From: Scatophagus argus
Taxonomy: Eukaryota; Chordata; Actinopteri; Scatophagidae
Length of the DNA stretch: 64,000 bases
Direction of reading: 5' to 3'
Assembly: GCF_020382885.2 (NCBI RefSeq)
Contig: NC_058495.1
Span: 18,830,127 to 18,894,126, forward strand
Within the stretch, counting starts at the first letter, position 1; each line of letters starts with the position of its first letter. The notes under the pieces were generated by a model. The model was given only the letters and a program-made list of their open reading frames with translations. It made no database searches and was not told the origin of the DNA. The position numbers and the translations under genes were made by a program. Positions 12,500 to 27,400 of this stretch are shown in pieces.

Positions 12500-15400
12500 G
12501 CTCTAGCTTTGTCTCTGTGTCATGCCTTTAGGTTATTAGCAGTATGATTTATCAAATGCCTCAGCACTTAGCTGTGTGTGTGTGTGTGTGTACCGCTCAT
12601 CCTCTCTTTCTCTCTGGCGCTCTCCTCCTTTGTAAAGTCTCTTTTTTTTCCTTCTTTCAAGCTAATCCCTCCAAATTTTCTGTCTGATTCCGTCTCTTTG
12701 GTCCCTGTGCGCACATGCCACAGTATGGCTGGTCCCAGAGCACGTGCCATTGCAGATGATCTGTCTGTTCTGTGGTTGTAAGAGATTTTGTCCTTTTTTC
12801 TCTCTCTCTCTCTCTCTTTTTGGACTTAGTGAAGATGTAGAAAAATGGTTGCTTTTAAGTACAAAACATATCTGTGTTAAATGAAAGCAAACCAAAGAAC
12901 TAATGACATTTCAGGGGCGGATATCATGAACGGCACAAAACAGAAAACAACAATTTCTCACAAAATGGAAAACTAAATTTCCCCATCTGCTATTTAAAAT
13001 CCTTAATAACTGCCTACATAGTCACTCTGAGATAGACTAGTCACACCATAAACACACACACATGGCTGTGGCATCTGGTTCTTATGTTGTTCTTTGTTGT
13101 TCTGGTTTGTTAAATGTTGTGCTTTCACATAAAGGAGCTTTTGGTCCGTTTTCTGTTACACTTTTTTTTGTCCAGTCTATAAGAAACCAACAAGTGCTGG
13201 ATCATTTGTACACAAGAAGTTTTGCATGTCATGTACTGTTTCTACAGCGTGATGTAGTATTCGGTGTTGTTCAAGACAGACAAACATTTCCAGCGTTTCT
13301 GTCTGTTCAATGCACACTAAGTCCATGCATCATAAAAAGCATCATGTAATGTCAGTGACTCATGTATTGCCGCTCATATACCCTCACCTTCATCTTAGAG
13401 ATAAATTCTCTTCCTCTCTACGTTCAGATGAGGGCCCTCCGTGTACGTGTCCGCTGTGTGCGTCCGACTGGAGCAGCTGTGTGCCTCACAGTGAAGGTCT
13501 GCAGCTGTCCCGGGACCTGGGGGCCACCTACCTGGAGCTGCCCTCTCTCAACCACGTCTTCGTGGGTCGCTACTTCGGCAGTGTGGTAAGTGACCACAGG
13601 AATTTAATGGTTGATATACGCTATATAGACAAAAGTATTGGGACATGTGACAATTACATCAAGAGGGACTTTAATGACATCGCATTCTAAATACACAGAC
13701 AGTTTTGCATCTATAACAGCTCCCACTCTTCTGGGAAGGCTTTTCACAAGTGTTTCTGTGGGAACTGGTTCACAATCTCCGTTCCAGTTCATCCCATCTG
13801 TTGGATGGGGTTGAGGTCAGGACTCTGTGTGGGCCAGTCAAGTTCTTCCACACCAAACGCATCCAATTATGTCTTTATAGTCCTTGCTTTGTGCACTGGG
13901 TCACAGTCATGCTGGAATAGAAAGGGGCCTTCCCCAAACTGTTGCCACAAAGTCAGGGGCCAAGCCCAACCCCTGAAAAACAGCCTTATGCCTCACCTGA
14001 ATTCAATAATAAAGAAATGTGTCCCCATACTTTTGTCCATATAGTGTAAGAATTCCAGGACTACAGTGGAATCACCTCAGACTACTTACTGGAAACATTT
14101 GTCACCTGCTGTGGTTGAATAAGCACACAAACGAATGTTTGTCTCATCTGGATGTGCTGAGTGAGTTTCCTGACCCAGCGTTCCCCCGATTAAAAATGTG
14201 TGTGTTTTAAGATAAATGAGATAACTTTGCACAGCACACTCTTCCAGTTCATAAAACTTGATGGACTCATCACTTCAGATAGGTACAGTGCTTAGTAGCA
14301 GAGACAAATATAGACAGCTGCACTGGTCTTCTCAGGAAGTTGCAAAGAATTGAAGTTGTATTGTGCCATCACCATTTTGGTACCTTGCATTTAAACTAAC
14401 ACGTGTATTTCTGTTGTGTTTAGCTGGAATACTTCATGATTCAGTGTCTGAAACACAAAGCCAAAGAGAGGCCAGAGAAGAGACGAGGAAACAAAGTGAA
14501 CGACCTTCGCCCCCCTCATTTAGAACAACCAGGTCAGAGCAATACTGTGGTATTTAACAAGTCATACTGCTTTAATTTTATTTATTTTTTTGTCTTGACC
14601 GTTTAGGCAGTGTTAACTCCTTTCAGATACTATTACGTACTTTTATTTAGTTACTGGTAATTGTGACGTAATTATTGTTGTTTTAAATTGCTGTTTTTAT
14701 TGTGTGTGGAGAACCTTCAGTTGGACTGACTGGACTGTTTCTTCTTACAGCTTACATAGCCATAAAAAGAGCTGAGCACAAAGGTTTTATCCAGATCAAT
14801 ATTCTCTGTTCCAAACTGGAAATAAGGCAAGAGACAAAGAATTAGGTAGACCACTTTTATTCAGTGATGTTTGAATCAATTTTAGACTGAGCTCAGGCAG
14901 CTCAGGGATTGTAGCTGTGGGACGGTAAAGGATTACTCATAAACCAAACACAAATTTTCTTAATGAGTTTAGATGTTTAGGCTCCAAAACACACCAGTCC
15001 AGTCAGTAAAATCCCTGATTTAGTTCATTTTTATCTTTATATTGGAGTTAATAAATAATTTGTCCTGTCTAATCACAATTCAGTATTCAAGGATATTAGA
15101 AAAAAATCAACAAAAATGCCTCATTGGTCGTCCAGTCGGTGTTGATGGAAAATGTAGTGAACAGATACAATCAATTCCTCAGTGTGTGCTACCTTGACTG
15201 AGAAAGCTGAGTTCCCTACATGAGAATCAGAATCAGAAGCGTCTGTAACAGGCTACACACACGTTGACGCATGCACACTTCCATCCATGTACCAGGATGC
15301 ATTGCGTGTGAGCTTCTGATGCCCAAGCCCACTGAGGAAGCGAGTTATGTTCGTGTCCCGTGTTCCAGGGCCACAACACGTCAACTCTACTTCTATCTAT

Positions 15401-18400
15401 TTGTGTTTCCTCTGACATTTGTGGGATATTTGAGAATGGCGGAAAAGAAAAGAAATGGCGGTTTGGGTTAGAATAACGTTGAAACGAATCCCGTTTTCCT
15501 GTGTGAAAGTCCTGTGTTTGAGCCAGCCATCGACTCTAGTCTCCTCTCTTTATACTTTGCTACCCAAATCATGATCTTTTCCTAAACATAACCAAGTGGT
15601 TTTGGTGCCTAAACCTAACCAAGCTGCGACCGTTTCCACAATGTTAACTATGTAGCTACATAAACGCGTAGTTATCGACAGACCTACCTCGAGCGAACTA
15701 GCTGCTGGATCAGAGTCTTTTTCATGTGTGGCTATATGATTACCTTTAGGAAATTATCATCAAAAATAAAGTTAATTCACTGGTTCTTAACATCCTCAAA
15801 TAGCAAGAGTAGATGAAGACTTTTGTGTTGGTTTGTTGCAGCCAGCAGTAGAGGAATTGGCGTGCTCCTTTCCCACTGGCCGTTTCCTCTTGTATGGCTC
15901 CGGGCCCAATGCGGACACATCCTCAGCCTCTGTCCACTGCATTTCTTTCCATATTTGAGGCACCCATCATCTGCACTCGAATACTTGGATGCCATTTTCA
16001 CTGTTGGTAACATAGCTAGTTTACAAGCAAAGAGAACAAGTTTGTTTTTGAGCGGCGGCACAGCCCCCCGGCGAGGACAGAAACAAGAAGTTCAAGCTGA
16101 AATAGCCTGAAGTTTTTCTTTAACACCAACTACATCACTGATGTAAGAAGAATGGATTGAGCAGCTGGGGAACTCGGCTCTCTCGGTCAATATAGCACAC
16201 ACAGAGGCAAGCCAAGCTGCTTTCCTTTCGTTTTGTCTTAATGTTATGCCTTTTTTAGACTGTGGCAGGCTTGTTTCCTAATTGACTAAAAGGCAGTCTA
16301 ATTAAATCTGCAAGCGACTGACAGTCCAAACTGCCGGATGTTGTCACAAACGGAAAACTTTGTGTGTCAGATGAGGAGATTTTACAGCTCCTGCTGCTGC
16401 TGCTCCTCACATTACAGTATTTCTCCACACACAGTTATTATTATAATTATTATTATTTTTTACAAAATAAAACATCTGGAAATATTTAACACAAACTGCA
16501 CTTTTCAACTAGTGTGAAATATTAACCTGGGTACTTTGCTGCTGTGTGTTTGTCTAAATCTCATGCAGTGACTGACAGCTTTAAGTCCAGCCAAAAAGGC
16601 TGCAAGTGCTGACTGATCTATCGGCGCCTGTCCAACACCACTTAACTCTACATATGGTGCAGTTTGCATTAAGCATGACGTGCACTGACTCAGGAACAGC
16701 ACACTTTTCACAGCCAGATCTGAGCAGCCATAAAAAAAAAAGGGGGGATGAGCAACACGGAGGTTCAGCATGTATTAAGCATGAATAGGAATATAATAGG
16801 ACAATGATTTGTGAAGCCCCCACACCCGCCAACACAAACGCACTTTCTCTACCCACTTTGTGCTTTGTCCCTTTTTATTAATCTGAATTCATGAATCCCA
16901 AAGCACTTTTTTTTCTCCTTCTCTCTTTTTCTGAGAAATATTTCTTTACTGGTTGATGCTTTACTGGCTATCTGATTCTGATGCTCCAGACAGGCTTCCC
17001 AATGCAGTATTTTTCCTGGTATTCACTGTGTTTATTGTTATACTCTGCAAATCATTTATTTGGGACTATTTTCAGTCCGGTTTCTTTCTATGTCTTCTTT
17101 AAACATTAACTTTGCTTAAAATAAGCTTTTGGAGGTGCTTTGCTTTGATGTTTCCACCAAAGTAAACTAAAACATAACTAGTAAATGTCAATTTTTTGTC
17201 AGTGCCTCAGGATTAAAATAACCAGGGAGAAATCCTCTGTTGAAGAGACAGACGTGACCGTTTTTCTCTCTCACTTTCAGTAGAGCAGAATGCAGTGCAG
17301 CAGCTTTGGTTTGCATCTTTGCAGGTCTGTCATTAGTGCGAAGACAAGCATATCTGGAAGCGTTGTTTCTAACTTAAGCAAAAAAGGCAGGGCACAACAT
17401 GACCTTGGTCCCTCACAGCTCTCTCTTTCTGGACTAAAAGATCTCAGTATTGCTGTCACTATCACTCTGTTCACATATCCGTAATACACTCCATTTCTCT
17501 GAGTTGTCAAAACTCATTGTCAGATAATGGTGAAATCACTAGTAGAAGCAGACAAGGTAAATTGAGGAAATATTAGTGCGCCAAAGGTGTAAATTACAAC
17601 ACTGCTGGGGTGCTCTGACCGGTACCAAATGTGATAGATTTTTCTCTGCTGAAGCTGAATTGTAACAGTGGTGGTTCATTAACACAACCTCCTCTCTCCT
17701 GCCTCTTCGCTGTGTGTGCTCCCTCTTCCTCCCTCCGTTCAGCACGTCTTCCTCCTATCCGTGTGGAAGAGTCCAGCTTCTCCCAGGACATGCAGTGGTT
17801 GCTGGAGCGTGGCGTGCAGTTTGCCGATGTGGCTTTCTATGCCGGAGACTCTGGGAAAGAACTGGGGTGGGCGCACGCTGCTGTTCTGTGTGCTGTCAGC
17901 CCCTACTTCAGACAGTTGCTCTTGGGGCCCAAGACAAGGTAGGAGACATATTAGTTTGCTCTCAGAGTGGAGCTTAACAGGCTATTTCACCAAATGAGCT
18001 TGTTAACCACCGGGAATTCAGTCTCCCTCTGCAGATTCCTCCTTCGTGTAGGCTAACTGTGAAGGAGTTTGTGCTGAATTTAATCTCTGGTTGGACAGGG
18101 AACGTCCCCAGTCTCGGTGTGTTTGCAGAGAACGGGATGGAGGTCCTCATTCGTTGCTCTCCACCTGGGATGGTGGGTTTATTGATGACATGCCACGATC
18201 TGAGGGGCACCTGACAGGACGCCTCTCTCGTCTGGTGGTGAAGGACCCCCTCCTGTGTATGTGCTTGTGGGAGACTCTCATGTTCATTTACAGAGGTAAA
18301 AACCACCAGATAAACACATTAGAACACATTAGATACAACCTGATGTTTTGTGTCTTTTCCAGAAAGTTCTTTAATTTGGACTAAACCTTTTTAACACCCT

Positions 18401-21400
18401 ATAGCTTATGAGATAAATGCTAATGCTAACATGCGACCTTTTAGCAGATGTATTGTTTACCATGTTTGTGTTAGCAAGCTAAGAGCTGCTTATTAGCATT
18501 CAACACAAAGTGACATTTGAGGCTGAGGGGAATGTCTTAAGTTTGTAAGTATTTTTCATGTATCAAAGTGAAACTGAAATTGAAGGTTTGGCCTGATGAT
18601 GGTGTCAGGTGTTTGTGCCAAATTTCACGTCAATCCATCCAGTAGATAAGATATTTCCCTCTGAAATGTAGATATCAGGTTCCTGTGGGCAGTAGAAGAA
18701 AACTCAGTCTTTAAGATTCATCCTCTGGATGCCATTTATGTCTGTGCCAAATTTCTTGGCAATGCATTCCCTAGTTGTTGAATTATTTCACTCTGGAATG
18801 AAGTTGTGGACCAACCAAGTTGAGATCAGAGTAGCAAACTGTTTCCAGAATAGCATCCAGAGAAATCTGTGCTCAGTGAGGATGACTCAGTCAGTTCTCT
18901 CCCATCCCAGTATGTGATTTCTGGGAAATGATGTGTATCACCTTTTTTTTTGTTGGTGCTTCAGCTTTGATGCTTCCCGTTTGTTGTTGCTGTTTTAGAG
19001 ACATTCTGCAGTAGGGGAGTTTAAATACAGTGATCGGAGCTGGACTGACATTCTCAGCATGGGAACTCGAACTCCAAAATCAGTTACTCTTTCTCCAATA
19101 ATTTAGATGTGATGATTAATGTCCTCTGGCACCAGAAGGCAGTTTGCCTGCAATTGGGTCTTGTCCAACGTTCCATTATAGCGGGGGACAGAAATAAGTC
19201 AAATTGAAAGTGGCTGATATTAAGCAACTGTAGTGTTTTAATCCAGTACCCAATCATTCATCATGTCACAGTGCTTTCTTAACCCATATTTGTACTTAAA
19301 TGCCTCAAGCCATCTTCTTTATCTCCTCCCAGCTCAGTGGTATGAAACATTACAGACACATGGATTGGTACATGGAGTGATGTTTGGGCAGAAATTGAAC
19401 TTCCATCATTTTGATGGCTAATGGGATTAGTTGATAGAATCTGACTCTGTAGCCTGTTACAGTAGCCTCTTATTTACATCAACAAATGATTTACTCTGTA
19501 ATGAAACTGTCAAGCAAAATTAACAGCATCTTATATTAACTTCACCCAATGAAGATTCAGGCTGGCGGAAAACATGCAGCTGAAACATCTGCAGATGCAA
19601 AATGCTCTCCAGTGGTGTATGAAACCTAGTTAAACAGGCGTGTGATGTTTTCTGAGACTTCAGCACCGTAGTGAAAATCTGTTCAGTCTGCGGCTCAGAG
19701 TCTGCAGTGCTGCGCTCACTGCATGTTGGATCGCAGCTTCTGTGCATGCCAGCGCTGCATCAAAGGCTGCATGTCGTGCAAAAGTCCTTACGGCAAAAAT
19801 CTGCGCTCACATGTGATTCGTGGCTGCCTCTTAACATGTACGCGAGAGTCACCTTTATTCTGAGTGAGCACATGCGTTCACACTCACACGTGCACTAGAG
19901 ACAGACACACCAACGCACGAGCTAAGCGCGTATGTGTGCTCGTGAAGGGTGAGCAAAGAAGGGAAGAAGATTATAGTGTTGGAGTCTGTCTCTGTGAGTG
20001 ACTGTATGAATAGGAATAAGAAAGCTATCTATGGGTGGAGTGTGTGTTTCAACAACCACGTACATTAGTGCTTGTGTGGATTTCTTTCCCTGGATGTAAG
20101 AGAGAAGGAATATGGGAAATTAAGGTGTGGAAAATTGTGAGCAAAGTGAAAAACGAAGGTGAGGAAGGAGGGGGCGGAGTGTTTAAGGCGCTGCTTGCAT
20201 TTCTGTGAGATAATGTAATGTTGAGTGAGTATTTGGCTGGTGGGGGAGGTGGGCACTAGAGCATACTGTTCAGTGTGTGTCATGAAGAGGATAGTGGAAA
20301 GAGGAATACGTGTGCACACACTGAGCAGAATACGAATGTCACGTTTCCATAAAACACTGCAGGGAGACAGTGTTAAGCCTTGTGTGAAGAATTTTAACCT
20401 TCAACACGATGGGTCTGATTGTATGTTTAAAGCAGCTGACCTCGAATAAATTGTGTGCCTTCCTGTATTAGTGTGTTTTCTCGAATTAGAAGACACAAAT
20501 GTGTGGCTTCTTTGCCCACAGAAACACTCAGAGCCAATGTCTGATGTTCATTTGGAGTAAATCCGCAACAAGCTGTACTCTTCTGTCGTAGAAATGGGAA
20601 CAGACATCCTGCAATTCAGTGCCACTCATTTGTCAGTTGTAGCTCATTTTGTCAGTTTATCAGGACAAATTTCCATAACAATATTACGCCCCTGTAAACA
20701 CACAGTGTTGCACTCGTGGTGTTATTCCACACTCTGGGTTTTTGTCACTTGAGTGTGTGTGGACAGTCACAGAGGCCGTGACTTTGCTTGTCTGATGTTA
20801 ACACTGTGAGACTCTGTCTCCTTGTGTAGTGTGCTGCTGAATTATTGAATTTGTCACTTGGCTGCTATTGTGTGTGTGTGCGTGTGTGTGTGTATGTTTA
20901 GCACATGTACATGTCTATGACACACTGTACGTGTTTGTGTTCATCCTGGCTTTATCTGTAGTCAAATCTTACTGCCCAGTTGTATTTGGGACCTCTTGTC
21001 TCACTTTATGCGGAAAAATGTTGTAATTTAGTTTCATTACAACCTAATTTAATGAATGGACAAAGTTTTTGTTAGGAGGAGGGGGGGGTCTACTTTCACT
21101 TTAACGGAGTGCTGTGACAATAACTGTGATATTTAAAAATGAAATACTGATATCATGTTAATAGTAATTGTGTAAATAATCCAGCGCAGGTGTTAGGCCC
21201 CTCATGTTTTTACTGTCCATGAAGTGTAATTGTGTTTTTTCATTTGCTTTTGTACAGTTATGGTTACAGACCCTCCACCTCCCTGCACTTGTATTTGGAG
21301 GTCAATTAACGCAGCAAAAAAAAAAAAAGGACAAAACACACTATAAACATTTATAAGCATTTTCTTAAATTTTCTATAGATTAGTGTGTTGTCTTTATTG

Positions 21401-24400
21401 TGAATTCTTTTGGTGAAAATCTTACACGGTGACGTTCCCAGTTCAGAGTCAGGAATGTACTGGCTACAAAAGAGGTTAAGCAAACCTCCAGGAAATTAGT
21501 GTTAATCTGTACAAGTTGTTCCCAAAAGCATCTCAGCATTTGTGGAGGAGGGTGAGAAGAAACACATCAGCACCGAAACTTTTTGGTGAGATTATGACTT
21601 AAGCCTTTTACAGCTTTTGCTTTTTTGCGTGCAGTATATGTTCAGTTTCATCCAGTTCCTCGCCATCCTACATATGAAAACATCTAGCAGTGTATCAGAC
21701 TCTGTTTTGGGGGGGTCTGACTGCATCATATGTAAGCAGCACAGCTCCTGAGCTAGTCTCTCACCCTGCCTATGAGGTGCCTGTGCTGTGCAATGTCATT
21801 ATCCAGCATCTTGTGCTGAGGTAATCCCTCTATCAGCCCAAATACCGTCATTATGAACTAATGATGAGATAAATCCTGCCTTGTCCAGCTCCCTTCTTCC
21901 CTCAACAGTTTGTTTATGTGATGTCCCATCGAGACGGTCTGTGCTACCTCAGTCAAGCTGCAGGGCTGTGCAGCCTTTTATAAAGGAGTATATGCAGAAT
22001 TAAATACGTGCATAGATGTTTTCCAAATGGTGAAGCAGCCTGAAGAGTTAAACATTGTCTTTTTGGTAGTTCTTCAAGTTTATCTTGAAATTCTGTGCTG
22101 CTAGTTATTGAGTCTATAGATTTCACATTCGTTTTGATGCCAGCTTATCATATATTACAGGCCAAATTTCCATTTCCCTGTTTATTTGTTTTACATCAAT
22201 GATTTGAAGCCACGCTAGCAGCTCTTGGGATGGGAGTGTTAGTCTATCAGATGGTCGATAGCTCACATTGCCACCATAGCCCACCAGAGTGAAATATCAA
22301 TATACAATATATATACAAACTATTGGAAGGATTGCCATAAAATTTTGAACATTCGTGGCCACCAGAGGATGAATCTTTCTGTCTTTTCTGTTCTCCTTTC
22401 TTTACCTTTAGCAACAACATTTGTGGTTTTTAGTGAAAAGCGTTGATTTGTCAACTGATGCATTCGATCACTCAATTCAGGTCAAAATTTTCTGTTTGTC
22501 TGATACTTTTCTTTTTCACCAGATACCTGCAAAACTAATGATATTCCCATTAGCCTCAGCTGTACTTTGCTAACTAGCGTGCTAATGCTTTAAACTCTGC
22601 TAGCAAACATTAGGCCCTGTGATCGTTCCTTGAATTTAGATTGTGGATTAAATCTTAGATAACTTAAATAAATTTTAAATTAAATTGGTTTCAAATACAT
22701 GTGATACTTTTGAATTGTACCGAATGGCATTTGTAGCCAACAACCGATCCGTAAATGATTGAACCACGAATGGTGTGATGTGGTCGGCAAAAGCATTTGG
22801 GTTCTTGTTTCTGACATTCATCTGGCCTCGGTGTCCCACCCATAACCACCATGGATTATATAAACAGACACATTTTAGAACAAGCCAACTTTGTTCAAAA
22901 CAGGTCCTGAGTGTTCAGTGTAAGGCATGTGGGCGGTCAGAGCACAGCGCCAGCTTGGAAAAAGAAAAAAATAAAGTTTCTGTAAACTGTACTATTGTGG
23001 GTCCACAGAATCGTTGTGTTTGTGGATGTTTTGTAGGAGCGTGGGAGTGGGAACACCTCCAGGAGGCCTTGGAGGAGAAGCTGAAGAATTCGCTAGCGGT
23101 GGCTCAGCTTATGGACCGCATACGATCCCTCATTGGCAGAGAGAGGGTAAAGTCTTTTTAAAACTGCCCCTCTTCTCTTTCTTTAATACATACACAGTTC
23201 ATATAAATCGCACATCATTAATCATATTAAAGACTGCAATATCTTTATATCATCTTTATTAGTCAGCCCTCCCGAATGAAAGAGGTTAAATATCTATAAT
23301 GTGTAAATCTACACTTTGAAGGTATGAACACATGTTTTGTAGTTGCAGATTAACAGAGCCTTATTTAGCAAGACCTTGTTTGGAAACAGTGCACTAATGA
23401 TGTGGCTATAATTAACATATTTACATAATTACTGCCTTTATCACCTCACAGATACTGTGCAAACAAGCACAAAATAAACAAGAGATGCTCTCATAGAAGC
23501 TTGCAGTGAATTCCAACATTCTGTTAAAAACTGCAGCGTCACATCCGTAATGTACCGCGTCTGTTTAGAAAACATGAGGTGGCTCTGTGTAGCAGGCAGC
23601 AGACTTCAACATTTAGAGAGAGAGATCATGAGGTATGACATGTCAGCGTCTGACAAGCCTTTGGCACCGTGCACGACCCACCAGCCCATCTGGGTAGAAC
23701 TAGGTCTTCTACCTGAGGCGGTGTTGCGACGAGCTGACACGCCGAGAGATGGCTGGGCCACTTTAACGCGATGAGACGCCCTAATGTCCCGTCAGGATTT
23801 GATCTTGTCCTCTGCACACACCTCCAGGTCGGCTCAGTCTGTGAGACCAGCTGAAATTTTGCCCTCTGTGAGCTTTCCATCGGTTTACAGAATCAAAGAG
23901 GCCTGATTCCGTTGCTGCCTGCTCTGACGGCTCTGTGTTTGCTGAACGTTCCCTCTGCAGCAGAGCAGTGTGAGAATATGGAGTTCTTTGTGCTTCGGTT
24001 TACTGAGAAAGGTCACCTCATGGTAATGGGATGATTTGACAATGCTCATTTGCAGACTTAACAACAAACCACTTGTGCATACACACTTCAAAAAGACACC
24101 CTGACAGAATGTTGATATTGCCTGTTGTGCAGTGCAGTACACTCTATGCACACGCATTGAATTAATCATCATTTAAATTCTTAAAGCGAGCAGGAATCTG
24201 TTAATAAATAGACAGTTGGGACAACCGTCTGGTTCTCAGTGTGTTTTCGGTGTTGGCCATTCATGTCATTCCTGGCATTGCAGTTCAAGCATGTTTGGGT
24301 AGCCCTAAGCAAGACTGGCAGAGAGGCCATTTGTATTCCACAGGGGAGGTGAGATAGATGCACAGAATGGCAATTGTGCTGGTAACTAGTACCTGACATC

Positions 24401-24446
24401 CAGCAGAGGAATGTTAACGCTCTCTGTCTGTTTCTTCTGGATTCTT

Positions 24447-24478
<32 letters not shown>

Positions 24479-27400
24479 CGCACGCACATAGGGCCCCAGG
24501 GACACCCCAAGCGCACGGGCAGCTCAGCTTGGGCCCCAGACTCTTGTCAACCTCTTCAATTCCCCTCTTTACTCTGATGTCATCTTCATGGTGCAAGGTG
24601 GGTTCACGTTAATTCAGTGCACACACACACACACACACACATTTACAAATTCATGCAACATTACACAGCAGAGAAAGGCTTTTTTTTTTCAGCTGTGATT
24701 GAATTAGGATCTCAGTACCGGGATCCAGTCAACCATTTGGAAGACAAAATAAGATAAAGTGGTCCGACGGGCCGGCTGCCTTCCGCTCTGGTCGTGTTTC
24801 ATCTCACCAAAAGCTCCTCCATAACTGCATTTAGCCAATTCTCTATTCAAGGATCAGATTGAGAAATCGTGAAATAATGCCCCAGAGCCTCTCCTCAATC
24901 AATATTTATCTCATGAAAAAAGTCCAGTGAGTTTTTCTTGTCCCTGCACTCTTAAGCTGCAAGTTCAGCTGTTTGAGCTCAGTCAGACCAGAGGAATATT
25001 TTGTGGGTTTTTGTTCACGCTGACGTGCTGATGGTGTGGTGAGAGCTGTCACTCCAACCACTGATGATTTAAATGGCCTGTTGTGACAGATCATAGCAAG
25101 TCAAACAGAGTTTTTTCTTTTTAGTGTTTGCCCTCCATACTTCTGTAATGAGCCAAAGAGACACGCTTTGTTTGACTCGTTGGAAACTATTCAAAAAAAT
25201 TGCTGAAAAGTGCTGTTATGTGATTGTCACCAAAAGATCTAACCTGCTACCATCAGTCAAGATTCAGTACATTAATTACAGTTATACTGTGAGGCACTTT
25301 GCTTGACACTACTCTGAAATACTAAAACCAAGTATTAATTCTGAATGCCTCTGTGCGTGTTCGTGTATTCAAGGGAGTGTATTGCCAGCCCACCGGGCAG
25401 TGCTGGTGGCGCGCTGTGACGTTATGGCCGCCATGTTCAGCGGGAAGTATGCAGAGGCCCGGAGCCGAGTGGTGCCCATCCACGGTGTCTCCTCGGACAC
25501 CTTCCTGTCTTTCCTGGAGTACCTCTACACTGACTCCTGCTGTCCTGGTGAGTTTACTGCACACAAGTATACCACTGTGACCACAACATGAAGATTAGTA
25601 ATTAAATGGCACCTAAAACTGCAAACACATCCCCTGTGGGAGGGCAAAATATAGGAAGAAAATGTCCCTGCCCTCCTCTTTATCTTGTGGACTAATTGCT
25701 GTAAACCCTGTAGCAGGTTTTGTTCGGTGATGAGATTGATTGCATTGGGAAACCTTCAGCCAGTATGTTATTCAATCACCCGTCTATAACTTCTCCCTCA
25801 GGCTGTTGCTCTAAATGAAAATAGAGTTTGCTCTGTTGAATAATGGAGCAAACTCTACATGGATGTCTGGTTGATTTGTGACCGAGATGAAAGTCACTTT
25901 ATGACCAATAAAATGACAGAAGGACAATGGATCTTTGATGTAAATCTAATGTACTGCAGGAATAAGCAACTTTGATATAAGCACCCCAGCCTTTGAGAGA
26001 GGTGCAGGAGTGTTTTCCTCGAGGCCTCGCTGACAGAACGCAGCCCAAAACAAAAGCGCAGATGACGAGTGCCATCAGCCATCTGTGTGAGTGCGACATG
26101 CTGCCAGAGCCGGTCTCAGGAGGCGCGTGGAGAACAGCGCTGAGCTTAAAATTAAATTAGATTTAGTGATGACAAAATCAACCCGTGGCATCGCTGCTTC
26201 ATCCGCTTTTAATGGTGCCAACGTGAGGCCCCAGACGTGTTGTTGTTGATGTTTTTCTTCCTCACTATCTGTCACATTGTGCTCTTCTTTTCCTAACTAT
26301 CAGCTCTAAAAATTCTCTCCAGCGACGACACTGGGCTGCAGTGCATTACGTTGAACTTTTTCCTCCAAAGTATAACTTATGAAAAGCATCGCTGATGATG
26401 ACTGTTGATCCCACTGAAAATCAACACTCAGCTTGTTTTGTTTTTCAGTCAGACAAACCAAATAATGCCAGTTCATTCAAAACTGTAGGAAAACCGTAGG
26501 CTCTGCTCAGTCCACAGGCTTTTAGCTTTCCACATGTGGTCAGAGGATCCGTGTTTGCTGCATGTGTAAGGGGGAAACCTATTTGCAAAACAGGTTTGCC
26601 TAAACAACCGCTAACTAGTGTTAAAAGATTACTTAGCTTTGAATGACAGGCTGTGTGTCTAAAAGGGCTGTGTGTGTGTGTGTGTTTATTTAATTCACGA
26701 CATCCACGCTGACATCACGAATATGTAGTGACCTACAGATAATTACAAATTCAGATTCTCTGAGAGAAAAACAATGTTACGTTCCTCAATTAATAAATAA
26801 AGCCATATAACTTAATTACAGAATTAGAGTTAATTACAACATTGGCTGTCATCTTTCCCTTTCCAGAGCTGTTGCATAACAAACCTGCTGAATAGACATT
26901 ATAAAGGCTCAGAATAATCTGTTCTGAAAAACCGGCTACTGAGAGCTGACAATGCCCTTATTTTGTGCTATGAGATGTTTTGATGAAAAAAAAAAAAAAA
27001 CTTCAACAAGCAGCCCTTAAGACCCAGCTTAGGTACAAAGAGGGTAAGCAGTCTGTTTGCAGAGATACAGCTTCAGGTTGAGTCATGGGAACAGGAAATT
27101 AAAAGCTAAGAAAGAGCTCCAGAGGCAGCAGCCGCTGCACCGTTACATAAGAGCTCAGCACTCAAGGTCAAAGCAAGGTGACTCCACCAGCAGCGACAAA
27201 AAACAAAGTGCCCGAAATCAAAGGAGGGATTTTTCATTCACATAAATACTGTGCATTGTACATACTGCATGACAGTGGAATATGTTGTTGGTGCTCACTT
27301 GTGTGTTCAGATGATTGTGCAGCTGAAGAGAACAAAGCCTCTGCATGGCTGCAGCTCAGCCTGTCAGAGACTCAGCGTTCAGAGGCGGGAGTGAGGGATG

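Larger units (their letters stand above)
18296..23036. other. rhobtb3 intron 7
   Basis: The largest rhobtb3 intron (4.7 kb). It contains two repeat copies of one family (listed separately) and TG-rich stretches near 20870. No conserved exon is seen. Confidence 0.5.

Noticed and set aside
15777-16110. Overlapping open frames on both strands in rhobtb3 intron 5
   Set aside because: No homology, no splice logic and no codon bias that I can see; likely chance frames.
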